This document shows positions 49,868 through 58,303 of a stretch of 64,000 nucleotides of DNA, piece by piece. How positions within the stretch are numbered: position 1 is the stretch's first letter; every line of letters begins with the position of its first letter. The translations under genes and the position numbers were made by a program. Source of the stretch: Amycolatopsis dendrobii (GTDB taxonomy: Bacteria > Actinomycetota > Actinomycetes > Mycobacteriales > Pseudonocardiaceae); the NCBI RefSeq assembly GCF_014145675.1, contig NZ_JACGZW010000015.1:124001-188000 (forward strand). Reading direction: 5' to 3'. The notes under the pieces were generated by a model. That model made no database searches. It saw only the letters and a list, made by a program, of their open reading frames with translations, and was not told the origin of the DNA.

Positions 49868-51294
49868 CGGACGACCTCCGCGAGCCGTGAACGACGGACG
49901 CTGTAGCCGAAGTAGATGACGAGCCCGACCAGCATCCACGCGCCGAACACGATCCAGGTCGCCCCGTCGAGGCTGAACATCATGTACGCGCAGCAGGCCA
50001 GCCCGAGGATCGGCGTGACCGGCGAGAACGGCACCCGGAACGTGCGCTTTGCCTCGGGACGGCGTTTGCGCAGGATCAGCACGGCGACGTTGACCAGCCC
50101 GAACGCGAACAGCGTCCCGATGCTGGTGGCGTCGGCGAGCTTGCCGAGCGGGATGAACGCGGCGAGCAGCGCGACGAACCCGGACACCACGAAGGTGTTG
50201 GTGCGCGGCACGCCGGTCTTCGGATGCACGGTGGACAGCGCCTTCGGCACGAGCCCGTCGCGGGACATGGCGAACAGGATCCGCGTCTGCCCGTAAAGGA
50301 CGGTCAGCACGACGCTGGAGATCGCCACGATCGCGCCGATCGCGAGGAGGATCGCCCAGAGCGGGTTGCTCGAGATCGTGGTGAGCACGTGCGACAGCGC
50401 GGCCTGCTTGTCGCCGAACTCCTGCCAGGGCAGCGCCCCGATCGCCGCGAACGCGACGAGGCAGTAGAGAACGGTCACGATGCCGAGCGACAGAAGGATC
50501 GCACGAGGCAGGTCACGCTGCGGGTTGCGCGCCTCCTCGCCGGCGGTGGACGCAGCATCGAACCCGATGTAGGAGAAGAACAACTTCGCTCCGCCGGCGC
50601 TGACCCCGGCCAGCCCGAGCGGCAGGAACGGCGTGAAGTTCTGCGCCCGGACCGCGGTGAAGGCGATGGCGCAGAACAGAATCAGCGTCCCGATCTTCAC
50701 CACGACCATGACCGCGTTGGCCCGCGCGCTTTCCTTCGCGCCGGACAGCAGCAGCACCATCGCCAGCAGGACCACGACAATCGCCGGGATGTTGACCAGC
50801 CCGCCGTCGCCGGGAGGCCCGCTGAGCGCTTCCGGCAACGTGATGCCGAACGCCAGATGCAGCAGTTCGTTGACGTACTGCCCCCACCCGACCGCGACGG
50901 ACGCGACGGAGACGCCGTACTCCAGCACCAAACACCAGCCGCACACCCAGGCGACCAGCTCGCCGAGCGTCGCGTACGCGTAGGAGTAAGAGGAGCCGGA
51001 AAGCGGGATCATGCCCGCCAGCTCGGCGTAGGAAAGCGCGGAGAACAACGCGGTGATCCCGGCCAGCACGAACGAAACCACGACAGCGGGCCCGGCCACC
51101 GGAACCGCCTCGCCGAGCACCACGAAGATCCCGCTGCCCAGCGTGGCCCCGATGCTGAGCATGGTCAGCTGACTGAGCCCCAGCGACCGCTTGAGCGGCC
51201 CGTGGTCCGCTTCGGCCACCAGATCGGTGACCGGCTTGCGGCGCAGCACGGCCGCGCCGAGCCTCCCGCGCGCAGAACTGGAGGTGGTGCTCAC
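49864..51294 (-). CDS. APC family amino acid permease, probably for lysine
   Basis: 476 residues from GTG 51294 with AGGAG seven bases upstream; a longer frame has a weaker site. Twelve or more membrane helices, with the APC hallmark IGATLGSGIFVVLGEAVPVAGPAVVVSF near residue 45 and FFSYIGFDAASTAGEEARNPQRDLPRAI near residue 235, the latter typical of the cationic amino acid transporter branch. Its stop overlaps davA, whose stop overlaps davB, so the three are translationally coupled and lysine import is the natural role. The 591-bp upstream gap holds the promoter. Confidence 0.9.
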   Translation of the reverse strand: MSTTSSSARGRLGAAVLRRKPVTDLVAEADHGPLKRSLGLSQLTMLSIGATLGSGIFVVLGEAVPVAGPAVVVSFVLAGITALFSALSYAELAGMIPLSGSSYSYAYATLGELVAWVCGWCLVLEYGVSVASVAVGWGQYVNELLHLAFGITLPEALSGPPGDGGLVNIPAIVVVLLAMVLLLSGAKESARANAVMVVVKIGTLILFCAIAFTAVRAQNFTPFLPLGLAGVSAGGAKLFFSYIGFDAASTAGEEARNPQRDLPRAILLSLGIVTVLYCLVAFAAIGALPWQEFGDKQAALSHVLTTISSNPLWAILLAIGAIVAISSVVLTVLYGQTRILFAMSRDGLVPKALSTVHPKTGVPRTNTFVVSGFVALLAAFIPLGKLADATSIGTLFAFGLVNVAVLILRKRRPEAKRTFRVPFSPVTPILGLACCAYMMFSLDGATWIVFGAWMLVGLVIYFGYSVRRSRLAEVVR

Positions 51295-51884
51295 CGGGCG
51301 GCTCCTAGCGATTGATTGTGACGCCACTGTCGACTTCGAGCCACGGTATCGATCGAAAATTGCCCCGAGAACCGAGATGTGTTGTGGATTGCTGCCGGTG
51401 ATGCGTGATTCATTGCGCTCTCGGGGTTGGTTCCTGCGGGGGTTGCGGCCTGCGGCGGGTGGGCTTGCGGGCCGTTGCTGACTCTAAGTGATCGGGGTGG
51501 GGGACTCGCGGTGGCGGGGCTGCCTGCGCAGGTCAGGGCGGGTCGGCGAGGGCTGCGTGGGGTCTGGGTTGCGGTGAGTGTTCCGTCGGCGCTCGTCGCT
51601 GCGGGCGCGAGCGGAGGGAGCCGGGGTGAGGCGGACGCCGGGTGGGGCGGCGTGTGCGCGGGGCTGGTCGCGACGGCGGGCCGGGCGAGGAACTGTGCAG
51701 TCAGCCGCGTTGGCTGTGCTGCGCGGAGGTTGCCTGGCGGGAATCGGATTCCGGGCAGTGCTCCGGCAGCGCGACGCAGTGCCGGACTGCCCGCAACGTG
51801 AAGATCTCGGTGGCGCGGCGGGCAGCTATCGCGGTCGCCTGCCGGGCTGGTCGGCTGGCGAGAGCAAGCACCGCCAGGCCTTGG
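51295..51884. promoter_or_regulatory. Upstream region of the lysine operon, otherwise empty
   Basis: This 590-bp gap separates the permease start from the end of the histidine kinase gene. The permease-proximal 120 bases are A/T-richer (ATTGATTGTGAC, TCGATCGAAAATTG) and contain the perfect palindrome TCGATCGA at 51349-51356, about 55 bases upstream of the GTG; promoter and operator probably lie here. From 51420 on, the plus strand is G-rich with no convincing gene or hairpin. Confidence 0.5.
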
Positions 51885-53150
51885 TCAGGAGGCGGGTGCT
51901 TCCGGAAGCAGCAGGGTGAACGTCGGCGGATCGGGACGCGACAGGCGCAACCGGCCGCCTTCGGCTTCGGCCAGGCTTCTTGCCAAACGAAGGCCGATGC
52001 CGTGCCCGCCGGGGGTGTGGTCGGAGAACGGATCGCGTTCGCCCAGGTCCGGGCCTTCGTCGACGACGTCCACGGCCAGCGCGCCGCCGGCGTCTCGGGC
52101 TCGGACGGTGATGGCGCCTTCGCCGTGGTTCACCGCGTTGTCCAGCAGGACGGCCAGTACTTGCCGGACGGCGGGGGCCGATGCGCGGACTGGCGGCGGG
52201 TCGGCGATCTCGAGGCGTAGCTCGCGGTGGTCGGGCAAGGGGACGTCGGATAGTTCTGCCAGGAGGGCGGGCAGGTCGAGTTCGTCGCGAGGGGCGCGGC
52301 GTTCGCGGGACAGGGCGAGCAGGTCTTCGACGGTTCGTTCCAACCGGTCGGCGGCGGTGATTCCGGCGCGCACGGCCGCGTAGGGGTCGCGGCCGGGGGT
52401 TTCCAAAGCGGATTCCAGTTGCAGGCGCAGTCCGGCCAGCGGGGTGCGGAGCTGGTGCGACGCCTCGGCGGAGAAGGCGCGTTCCCGTTCCAGCGTTTCG
52501 CCGATGCGGGTCGCGGTGACGTCCAGGGCGGCGCCGACGCGGTCGATCTCCGGGATCGCCGAGCGGCGGGACCGGGCGGAGAAGTCGCCTTCGCCGAGCC
52601 GGGCCGCAGCACAGGCCAGGTCTTCCAGCGGGCGGGTCAGCCGGGCGGCGATCCGGCGGGCCACCAGCCAGCTCGCGAGCACCGCGCCGATCGCGCACCC
52701 GGCCATCACCAGCCAGGTGATGCCGACGTCGCGGGTCAGCGCCGAGCGGGGGAGCGCCGCGCGCACGATGCCGGTGAGGCGGGCGCCGGTCAGCACCGGG
52801 ACGGCCAGCACATCCTCGTCGCCGACCTTCTGGTTCAGCATGTCGCTGCGGGTCACAGCGACTCCGCGCACGACGTCGTCCGCGGCGGGCGGGCCCTCCC
52901 CGGCGAGGAGGCGGCCATTCGGGTCGTAGACGGCGACCTCGGCGCCGTCCTCGTTGTCCGGGACTTGGAAGGGTTCGTCGGCGGCGAGCGCGTCGGACAC
53001 CACGACGGCCGCGCCGTCGGCGGCCCGCTCCAGCGCGGCCGTGGTGTGCGTGCGGAAGTACCACAGCGCCCCGATGGCGAGCGGCAGCCCGAACAGGCTC
53101 GTGGCCAGGACCGCCGCGAGGACGGTGAGCGTCACGATCCGGCGGCGCAC
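51885..53150 (-). CDS. Two-component sensor histidine kinase
   Basis: 421 residues from GTG 53150, five bases after the response regulator stop. Two membrane helices flank an extracytoplasmic sensor region: IVTLTVLAAVLATSLFGLPLAIGALWYF near residue 6 and WLVMAGCAIGAVLASWLVA near residue 142. The HAMP-like linker RRIAARLTRPLEDLACAAARLGEGDF is followed by the H-box FSAEASHQLRTPLAGLRLQLESAL near residue 215 and an ATP-binding domain with LLDNAVNHGEG (N-box), VVDEGPDLGERDPFSD (G1) and GHGIGLRLARSLAEAEGG (G2). Partner of the adjacent response regulator. The signal is unknown. Confidence 0.93.
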   Translation of the reverse strand: MRRRIVTLTVLAAVLATSLFGLPLAIGALWYFRTHTTAALERAADGAAVVVSDALAADEPFQVPDNEDGAEVAVYDPNGRLLAGEGPPAADDVVRGVAVTRSDMLNQKVGDEDVLAVPVLTGARLTGIVRAALPRSALTRDVGITWLVMAGCAIGAVLASWLVARRIAARLTRPLEDLACAAARLGEGDFSARSRRSAIPEIDRVGAALDVTATRIGETLERERAFSAEASHQLRTPLAGLRLQLESALETPGRDPYAAVRAGITAADRLERTVEDLLALSRERRAPRDELDLPALLAELSDVPLPDHRELRLEIADPPPVRASAPAVRQVLAVLLDNAVNHGEGAITVRARDAGGALAVDVVDEGPDLGERDPFSDHTPGGHGIGLRLARSLAEAEGGRLRLSRPDPPTFTLLLPEAPAS

Positions 53151-53155
53151 CCCGT

Positions 53156-53839
53156 TCAGTCCCCCTCTAACCGGTATCCGTGCCCGCGCAGGGTGGCGAT
53201 CCTCGGCGCCTCGTACGGCGACTCGGCGGCCGAGGCGAGCTTGCGGCGCAGCGCGGCGATGTGCACGTCGAGCGTTTTGGTGGAGCCGTGCCAGTGCGAA
53301 TCCCACACGTCGGACATCAGCGTGTCCCGGCTCACCGCCTGCCCCGGCTGGACGGCCAGCCGCGCGAGCAGGTCGAACTCGCGTGCCCGCAGCACGACCT
53401 CCCGGCCGCCCACGCTGACCCGCCTGCTCGCGATGTCGACCTCCAGCGCGCCGATCCGCACGACCGGCGTCGACGGCGCGGCGGGCGCGCCCCGGCGGAG
53501 GTGCGCGCGCACCCTGGCGAGCAGTTCGGCCAGCCGGATGGGCTTGGTGAGGTAGTCGTCGGCACCGGCTTCCAGCCCGACCACGACGTCCATCTCGTCC
53601 GCCCGCGCGGTGAGGATCACCAGCACCGCGCCCGGCAGGGCCGACCGCAGCCGCCGGCACACCTCGACGCCGTCGACGTCCGGGAGGCCCAGGTCCAGCA
53701 GCACGAGATCGGCCGCGGTCTCGCGCAGCGCGCTCCGGCCGTCCCGGCACCATTGCACTGTGTGGCCGTGCCCGCGCAGCGCGGAGTCGAGGACGCTGCC
53801 GATCGCCGCGTCGTCCTCCACCACCAGTACCTTCGCCAT
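53156..53839 (-). CDS. OmpR/PhoB family response regulator
   Basis: 227 residues, ATG 53839. Receiver domain with acidic pocket VLVVEDDAAIG, the phosphorylation site LVLLDLGLPDVDG near residue 50, ILTARADEMD and the Lys in DDYLTKPIRLAELL; a winged-helix output domain follows (LEVDIASRRVSVGGREVVLRAREFDLLARLAVQPGQAVSRDTLMSDVWD ... DVHIAALRRKLASA ... RIATLRGHGYRLE). It is the first gene of a pair with the sensor kinase. Divergent from the iminopeptidase fusion gene; a GTCCACAGTGGAC palindrome is in the intervening 91 bases and may be a target. Confidence 0.95.
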   Translation of the reverse strand: MAKVLVVEDDAAIGSVLDSALRGHGHTVQWCRDGRSALRETAADLVLLDLGLPDVDGVEVCRRLRSALPGAVLVILTARADEMDVVVGLEAGADDYLTKPIRLAELLARVRAHLRRGAPAAPSTPVVRIGALEVDIASRRVSVGGREVVLRAREFDLLARLAVQPGQAVSRDTLMSDVWDSHWHGSTKTLDVHIAALRRKLASAAESPYEAPRIATLRGHGYRLEGD

Positions 53840-53878
53840 GAGGGAAGCCTAACCGGCCCCTTCCGGGAGCTGCCGCGC

Positions 53879-53891
53879 GTCCACAGTGGAC
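53879..53891. promoter_or_regulatory. Palindrome GTCCACAGTGGAC between response regulator and iminopeptidase genes
   Basis: A 13-base palindrome in the 91-bp divergent gap, the same element as the two before the small secreted protein gene (with T at the centre there). It could be a control site for the regulator or the fusion gene, or part of a genome-wide motif. No function can be claimed. Confidence 0.5.
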
Positions 53892-53930
53892 CCCCAGCGG
53901 GACGCGGCCGAGGTCGGGCATAGTGGCTGC

Positions 53931-55349
53931 ATGCTCGGTCTGTACCCGGAACTCGATCCGTACGACCACGGGATGCTGCCGGTCGGCGACGGCAACACGC
54001 TGTATTGGGAGGAATGCGGCAATCCCGAGGGCAAACCGGTCGCGTTCCTGCACGGCGGGCCCGGGGGCGGCGCGTCCGCGCGGCACCGGCGGCTGTTCGA
54101 CCCGGAGCGCTACCGGATCGTGCTGTTCGACCAGCGCGGCTGCGGGCGGAGCACGCCGCACTGCAGCGAACCCGACGTCGACCTGTCGGTGAACACGACC
54201 TGGCACCTGGTGTCCGACATGGAGCAGCTGCGCGAGGACCGCGGCATCGACCGCTGGCAGCTGTTCGGCGGCTCGTGGGGCAGCGTGCTCGCGCTCGCCT
54301 ACGCCGAAACCCATCCGGAGCGGGTGACCGAGCTGGTCCTGCGCGGCGTCGCGACGCTCCGGCTCAAGGAAGTGCAGTGGCTCTTCGGCGGCGGTGCGGC
54401 GTGCATGTTCCCGGAAGCGTGGTCGCGTTTCCTCGCGCCGGTGCCCTACGCGCGCCGCGGCGGCGACCTGCTGGAGGTGTACCACGAACTGCTGAATCAC
54501 CCGGACCCGAACGTGCACGGGCCCGCCGCGCTCGCCTGGAGCCGGTGGGAGGGCGAGACGGTGAAGTTCACCCCGCAGGAAGAGGTGGTCGCCGCGTTCG
54601 CCGAGCCGGAGTTCGCGCTCGCGATCGCGCGGATCGAGAACCACTACTTCCGCCACGGCGGCTGGCTCGCCCCCGACCAGCTGATCCGCGGCGCCGGGAA
54701 GCTGTCGGGCATCCCGTGCGTTCTGGTCCAGGGCAGGTACGACGTGGTCACTCCCGCCACCACCGCCTGGGAACTCGCGCAGGTGCTGCCGGGCGCCGAG
54801 CTGAAGATGATCGGCGACGCCGGGCACGCCTTCGACGAACCGGGCACGCTGCACGAGCTGATCAGCGCGACCGACCGGTTCGCGGCAGGGTGGGAGGGCA
54901 GGTCCGGGCTGTCGAGCGCGGAAGTCGAACGAAAGGAAATCCGCATGCTGTTCGGTGACGAGCACGTTCGCCGTTACGAGGAGACCGACGGGGAGGTCGG
55001 GCACGACTGGCAGGAGGGCGTGCCGACGCTGGTGCTCACCACGAAGGGCCGCAAGACCGGGCAGGACCGCAAGTTCGCCCTGATCTACCAGGAGGACGAC
55101 GGCAACCCGGTGATCGTCGCCTCGAAGGGCGGCGCCCCGAACCACCCCGGCTGGTACCTGAACTTGCAGGAGAACCCCGAGGTCCGCGTGCAGGTGCGGG
55201 CGGACAAGTTCACCGCGCGCGCCCGGACCGCGACCGGCGAGGAACGCGCCCGGCTGTGGGACAAGCTCGCCGCGGTGTGGCCCGCCTACAACGACTACCA
55301 GAAGAAGACCGACCGCGAGATCCCCGTGGTGGTGCTCGAGCGGGTGTGA
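53931..55349 (+). CDS. Fusion: proline iminopeptidase + deazaflavin-dependent nitroreductase-type domain
   Basis: 472 residues from ATG 53931. Residues 1 to about 325 are a complete proline iminopeptidase: HGGPGGGAS, the nucleophile elbow FGGSWGSVLALAYAE with Ser115, the acid in VQGRYDVVTP and His in IGDAGHAFDEP. After a linker GRSGLSSAEVERKEIR, a second complete domain begins at residue 339 with MLFGDEHVRRYEETDGEVG and continues through TTKGRKTGQDRK and PNHPGWYLNLQENPEVRVQV to the usual end, matching stand-alone deazaflavin (F420)-dependent Ddn-type proteins. AAAGGA precedes that internal ATG (54945) with normal spacing, so the second protein could also be translated separately. Confidence 0.88.
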   Translation: MLGLYPELDPYDHGMLPVGDGNTLYWEECGNPEGKPVAFLHGGPGGGASARHRRLFDPERYRIVLFDQRGCGRSTPHCSEPDVDLSVNTTWHLVSDMEQLREDRGIDRWQLFGGSWGSVLALAYAETHPERVTELVLRGVATLRLKEVQWLFGGGAACMFPEAWSRFLAPVPYARRGGDLLEVYHELLNHPDPNVHGPAALAWSRWEGETVKFTPQEEVVAAFAEPEFALAIARIENHYFRHGGWLAPDQLIRGAGKLSGIPCVLVQGRYDVVTPATTAWELAQVLPGAELKMIGDAGHAFDEPGTLHELISATDRFAAGWEGRSGLSSAEVERKEIRMLFGDEHVRRYEETDGEVGHDWQEGVPTLVLTTKGRKTGQDRKFALIYQEDDGNPVIVASKGGAPNHPGWYLNLQENPEVRVQVRADKFTARARTATGEERARLWDKLAAVWPAYNDYQKKTDREIPVVVLERV

Positions 55350-55404
55350 TTCCCGCCGCGTCCTGAGGTCGTGCGGCGCCGAACCGGAGCGTCTTCCGCT
55401 ACGA

Positions 55405-56184
55405 ATGACGCTCATGGCGCTGTGCACCCGGACCCGGGACCACTGGACCCCGCTCGAAGGGGAGCTGCTCGGCTTCCGCGGCATGCAGAGGTACGGCAGG
55501 CGCTTCGCCCGCTCCGGCCGGGGCGCCTGGTACCACTTCGCCATCGAGGTCGTGTGGCAGCTGCTCGCCCTCACGAGCCGGTTCCGCGTGCGCGGCGCGC
55601 GGCACATCCCGGAATCGGGCGGGGTCGTGGTGGCTTCCAACCACCTGTCGAACGCCGACCCGACGACGCTCACCGCCTTCTGCCTCGGCTCCGGCCGGGT
55701 GCCGCGGTACCTGGCGAAGGCGAGCCTGTGGAACGCGCCGGTGATCAAGGCGGTGATGCGTTCGGGCAAGCACATCCCGGTCCACCGCGGCGCGCCGACC
55801 GCCGCGGGCGCGTACCGCGACGCCGTCGCCGCCGTGCGGGCGGGCGAATGCGTCGCGATTTTCCCGGAGGCCGGGCTCTCCGCGGACCCGGACGGCTGGC
55901 CGGCGAAGGGCAAGACCGGCGCGGCGCGCATCGCGCTGGAGACCGGCGTGCCGGTGATTCCGGTCGCGAACTGGGGAACGCATGAACTGCTGCCCGCCGG
56001 CTCCTGGTTCCCGCGCGTCCTGCCGCGGCGGAAGATCGAGTTCGTCGCCGGCGAGCCGGTGGACCTCGGCGACCTGCGCGGGCGGGAGCTGACCAGGGAC
56101 GTGCTGGAGGAGGCGACCGCGCTGATCATGGCCGCGGTGACGGAGCTGCTGGCCGGGATCCGGGGCGTGCGTCCGCCGGTCTGA
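55405..56184 (+). CDS. PlsC-type 1-acyl-glycerol-3-phosphate acyltransferase family protein
   Basis: 259 residues, ATG 55405 (an ATG at 55414 is also possible; no ribosome binding site). Acyltransferase blocks: block I NHLSNADPTTLTAF with the HxxxxD pair near residue 80, block III FPEAGLSADPDGWPAKGKTGAARIA (FPEG normally; Ala replaces Gly here) and block IV VPVIPVANWG. Hydrophobic segments near the start suggest membrane association. It would acylate lysophosphatidate or a related lipid. The Gly-to-Ala change occurs in some relatives and does not prove loss of activity. Confidence 0.88.
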   Translation: MTLMALCTRTRDHWTPLEGELLGFRGMQRYGRRFARSGRGAWYHFAIEVVWQLLALTSRFRVRGARHIPESGGVVVASNHLSNADPTTLTAFCLGSGRVPRYLAKASLWNAPVIKAVMRSGKHIPVHRGAPTAAGAYRDAVAAVRAGECVAIFPEAGLSADPDGWPAKGKTGAARIALETGVPVIPVANWGTHELLPAGSWFPRVLPRRKIEFVAGEPVDLGDLRGRELTRDVLEEATALIMAAVTELLAGIRGVRPPV

Positions 56185-56390
56185 ACGGCGGACTCCGCGG
56201 TACCGGCTGGCGAAGCCGCCACTGTGGACGATCCGGTTGCGCCAGAAGAGGTTCCGGCGGGTTTCGCCGGGATCAGCCGCCGGCGGACGCGCCGGGGCAG
56301 CAGGCAGACGGCCCAGGACGAGCGGCGGCCGGGCCGAAAGCGGGCGCCGTCACGCCGCCCCGCGCGGGCGCGGGAGGTAGTTTCAACGGT

Positions 56391-57776
56391 ATGAGCGCAG
56401 ACTATGACGTGGTGGTCCTCGGGGCCGGAGTCGGTGGGTACGTCGCGGCGATCCGGGCTTCGCAGCTGGGCCTGAGCGTGGCGGTCGTGGAAGAGAAGTA
56501 CTGGGGCGGGGTGTGCCTCAACGTCGGCTGCATCCCTTCGAAGGCGCTGCTGCGCAACGCCGAGCTCGCGCACACGGTGAAGGAGGAGGCCAAGACCTAC
56601 GGCATCTCCTCCGACGGGGAGATCCGCTTCGACTACACCGCGGCGTACGAGCGCAGCCGCAAGGTCGCGGACGGGCGCGTCAAGGGCGTGCACTTCCTGA
56701 TGAAGAAGAACAAGATCACCGAGTACAACGGGCGCGGCGCCTTCGTGGACGCCAACACCCTCGAGGTGAACGGCGAGCGCATCACCTTCACCTACGGCAT
56801 CATCGCCACCGGCGCGACGGCCCGGCTGCTGCCGGGCACGCAGCGCAGCGAGCGCGTGGTCACCTACGAAAAGCAGATCCTCGAAAGCGAACTGCCGGGC
56901 AGCATCGTGATCGCCGGGGCCGGCGCGATCGGCGTCGAGTTCGCCTACGTGCTGCGCAACTACGGCGTGGACGTGACGATCGTCGAATTCCTCGACCGGA
57001 TGGTGCCGCTGGAGGACGCCGAGGTGTCGGCCGAACTGGCCAAGCGCTACCGCAAGCTGGGGATCAAGGTCCTGCTGGGCACCAAGGTCGAGGCGATCGA
57101 CGACTCGGGAGCCAAAGTGCTGGTGACCGTCTCGAAGGACGGCGAGCAGCAGGTGCTCGAGGCCGACAAGGTGTTGCAGGCCATCGGGTTCCGGCCGAAC
57201 GTCGAGGGCTACGGCCTGGAGAACACCGGCGTCGAGCTGACCGAGCGCGGCGCGATCGCGATCGACGGCCGCGGCCGGACGAACGTGCCGCACCTGTTCG
57301 CGATCGGCGACGTGACGGCGAAGCTGATGCTGGCGCACGCGTCGGAGTCGATGGGCATCGTGGCGGCGGAGACGATCGCCGGCGCGGAGACCATGGAGCT
57401 GGACTTCGTGATGATCCCGCGCGCGACCTACTGCCAGCCGCAGATCGCGAGCTTCGGCTGGACCGAGGAGCAGGCGCGCGAGAAGGGCTTTGACGTCCAG
57501 GTGTCGAAGTTCCCGTTCACGGCCAACGGCAAGGCGCACGGCCTCGGCGACGCGGCGGGCTTCGTGAAGGTGCTGAGCGACGCGAAGTACGGCGAACTGC
57601 TCGGCGCGCACCTCATCGGCCCGGACGTGACGGAGCTGCTGCCGGAGCTGACGCTGGCGCAGCAGTGGGACCTTACGGTGCACGAGATTTCGCGCAACGT
57701 GCACGCGCACCCGACACTGGGCGAGGCGGTCAAGGAAGCGGTGCACGGACTGGCCGGTCATATGATCAACTTCTGA
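56391..57776 (+). CDS. lpdA: Dihydrolipoyl dehydrogenase
   Basis: 461 residues, ATG 56391 with GGGAGG upstream. FAD-binding VVVLGAGVGGYVAAIRASQLG at the start, the redox-active disulfide GGVCLNVGCIPSKALLR near residue 41, NAD-binding IVIAGAGAIGVEFAYVLRNYG near residue 172, second FAD contact VPHLFAIGDVTAKLMLAHAS, and the C-terminal catalytic His-Glu in HEISRNVHAHPTLGEAVKEA. This is the E3 component that reoxidises dihydrolipoamide in the 2-oxoacid dehydrogenase complexes. No E1 or E2 genes are adjacent. Its last 11 bases overlap the convergent GNAT gene. Confidence 0.96.
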   Translation: MSADYDVVVLGAGVGGYVAAIRASQLGLSVAVVEEKYWGGVCLNVGCIPSKALLRNAELAHTVKEEAKTYGISSDGEIRFDYTAAYERSRKVADGRVKGVHFLMKKNKITEYNGRGAFVDANTLEVNGERITFTYGIIATGATARLLPGTQRSERVVTYEKQILESELPGSIVIAGAGAIGVEFAYVLRNYGVDVTIVEFLDRMVPLEDAEVSAELAKRYRKLGIKVLLGTKVEAIDDSGAKVLVTVSKDGEQQVLEADKVLQAIGFRPNVEGYGLENTGVELTERGAIAIDGRGRTNVPHLFAIGDVTAKLMLAHASESMGIVAAETIAGAETMELDFVMIPRATYCQPQIASFGWTEEQAREKGFDVQVSKFPFTANGKAHGLGDAAGFVKVLSDAKYGELLGAHLIGPDVTELLPELTLAQQWDLTVHEISRNVHAHPTLGEAVKEAVHGLAGHMINF

Positions 57777-58266
57777 TTCTTCGACGGTCGCCCTGGCCCG
57801 CGGTGGTTTCGCGGGCCGGGGCGCTGTCGTTTCCGGGCAAGGAGAACGCCAGTTCCGGCCGCGACCACGAGATCCGCGGCGGCTTCGGCGGTACGGTCCC
57901 GATCTGCCGGGCTCCCACGCGTTCGTAGAACTTCACCGCGGGCGGATGCGACACCACACGGACCTCGGTCAGCCCGTTTTTCCGCGCCACCGCAAGGATT
58001 TGCTGCACCAGCCGCGCACCGAGCCCGGTTCCCTGTGCTTCGTCCGCGACGAACAACAGGTCAAGCTCGGCATCCGTGAGCGCCGCGAACCCCACTGGTC
58101 CCGAAGGACCGCGGGCGACCAGAACCTGGTGCTGGCGAAGGTAATCCGGAGTGACGGCGTACCCCTCCAGGATCGAGGCGTACTGGCCTTGATAGGCCGA
58201 TGAGGCGTGCATGAGGTCGGTGAGCGCGGCGGCGTCGGCAGCGGCCGCGCGGTCGATCTTGAACAT
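57766..58266 (-). CDS. GNAT family N-acetyltransferase
   Basis: 166 residues from ATG 58266. A GNAT core is visible: FAALTDAELDLLFVADEAQGTGLGARLVQQILAVARKNGL, with the acetyl-CoA-binding RxxGxG/A-type loop (EAQGTGLGARL), and SHPPAVKFYERVGARQIG as the final strand and helix. The preceding HASSAYQGQYASILEGYAV is a substrate-side helix. The target amine is unknown. It overlaps the end of lpdA and is followed upstream, on the same strand, by the MFS exporter with a 37-bp gap. Confidence 0.9.
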   Translation of the reverse strand: MFKIDRAAAADAAALTDLMHASSAYQGQYASILEGYAVTPDYLRQHQVLVARGPSGPVGFAALTDAELDLLFVADEAQGTGLGARLVQQILAVARKNGLTEVRVVSHPPAVKFYERVGARQIGTVPPKPPRISWSRPELAFSLPGNDSAPARETTAGQGDRRRIRS

Positions 58267-58303
58267 GCCGGCCACGGTAACCGGCGCCACCGACAAAAAC
58301 TGA

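Noticed and set aside
51427..51801. A 124-codon frame upstream of the lysine permease
   Set aside because: G-rich composition and absence of a domain, ribosome binding site or conserved start make it a chance frame in the upstream gap.
53156..57761. A minus-strand frame open from the histidine kinase back across lpdA (about 1958 codons)
   Set aside because: The kinase part (51885-53150) is real; the upstream extension is antisense to lpdA, PlsC and the iminopeptidase fusion, with no family resemblance. Such long open frames are common in GC-rich genomes.
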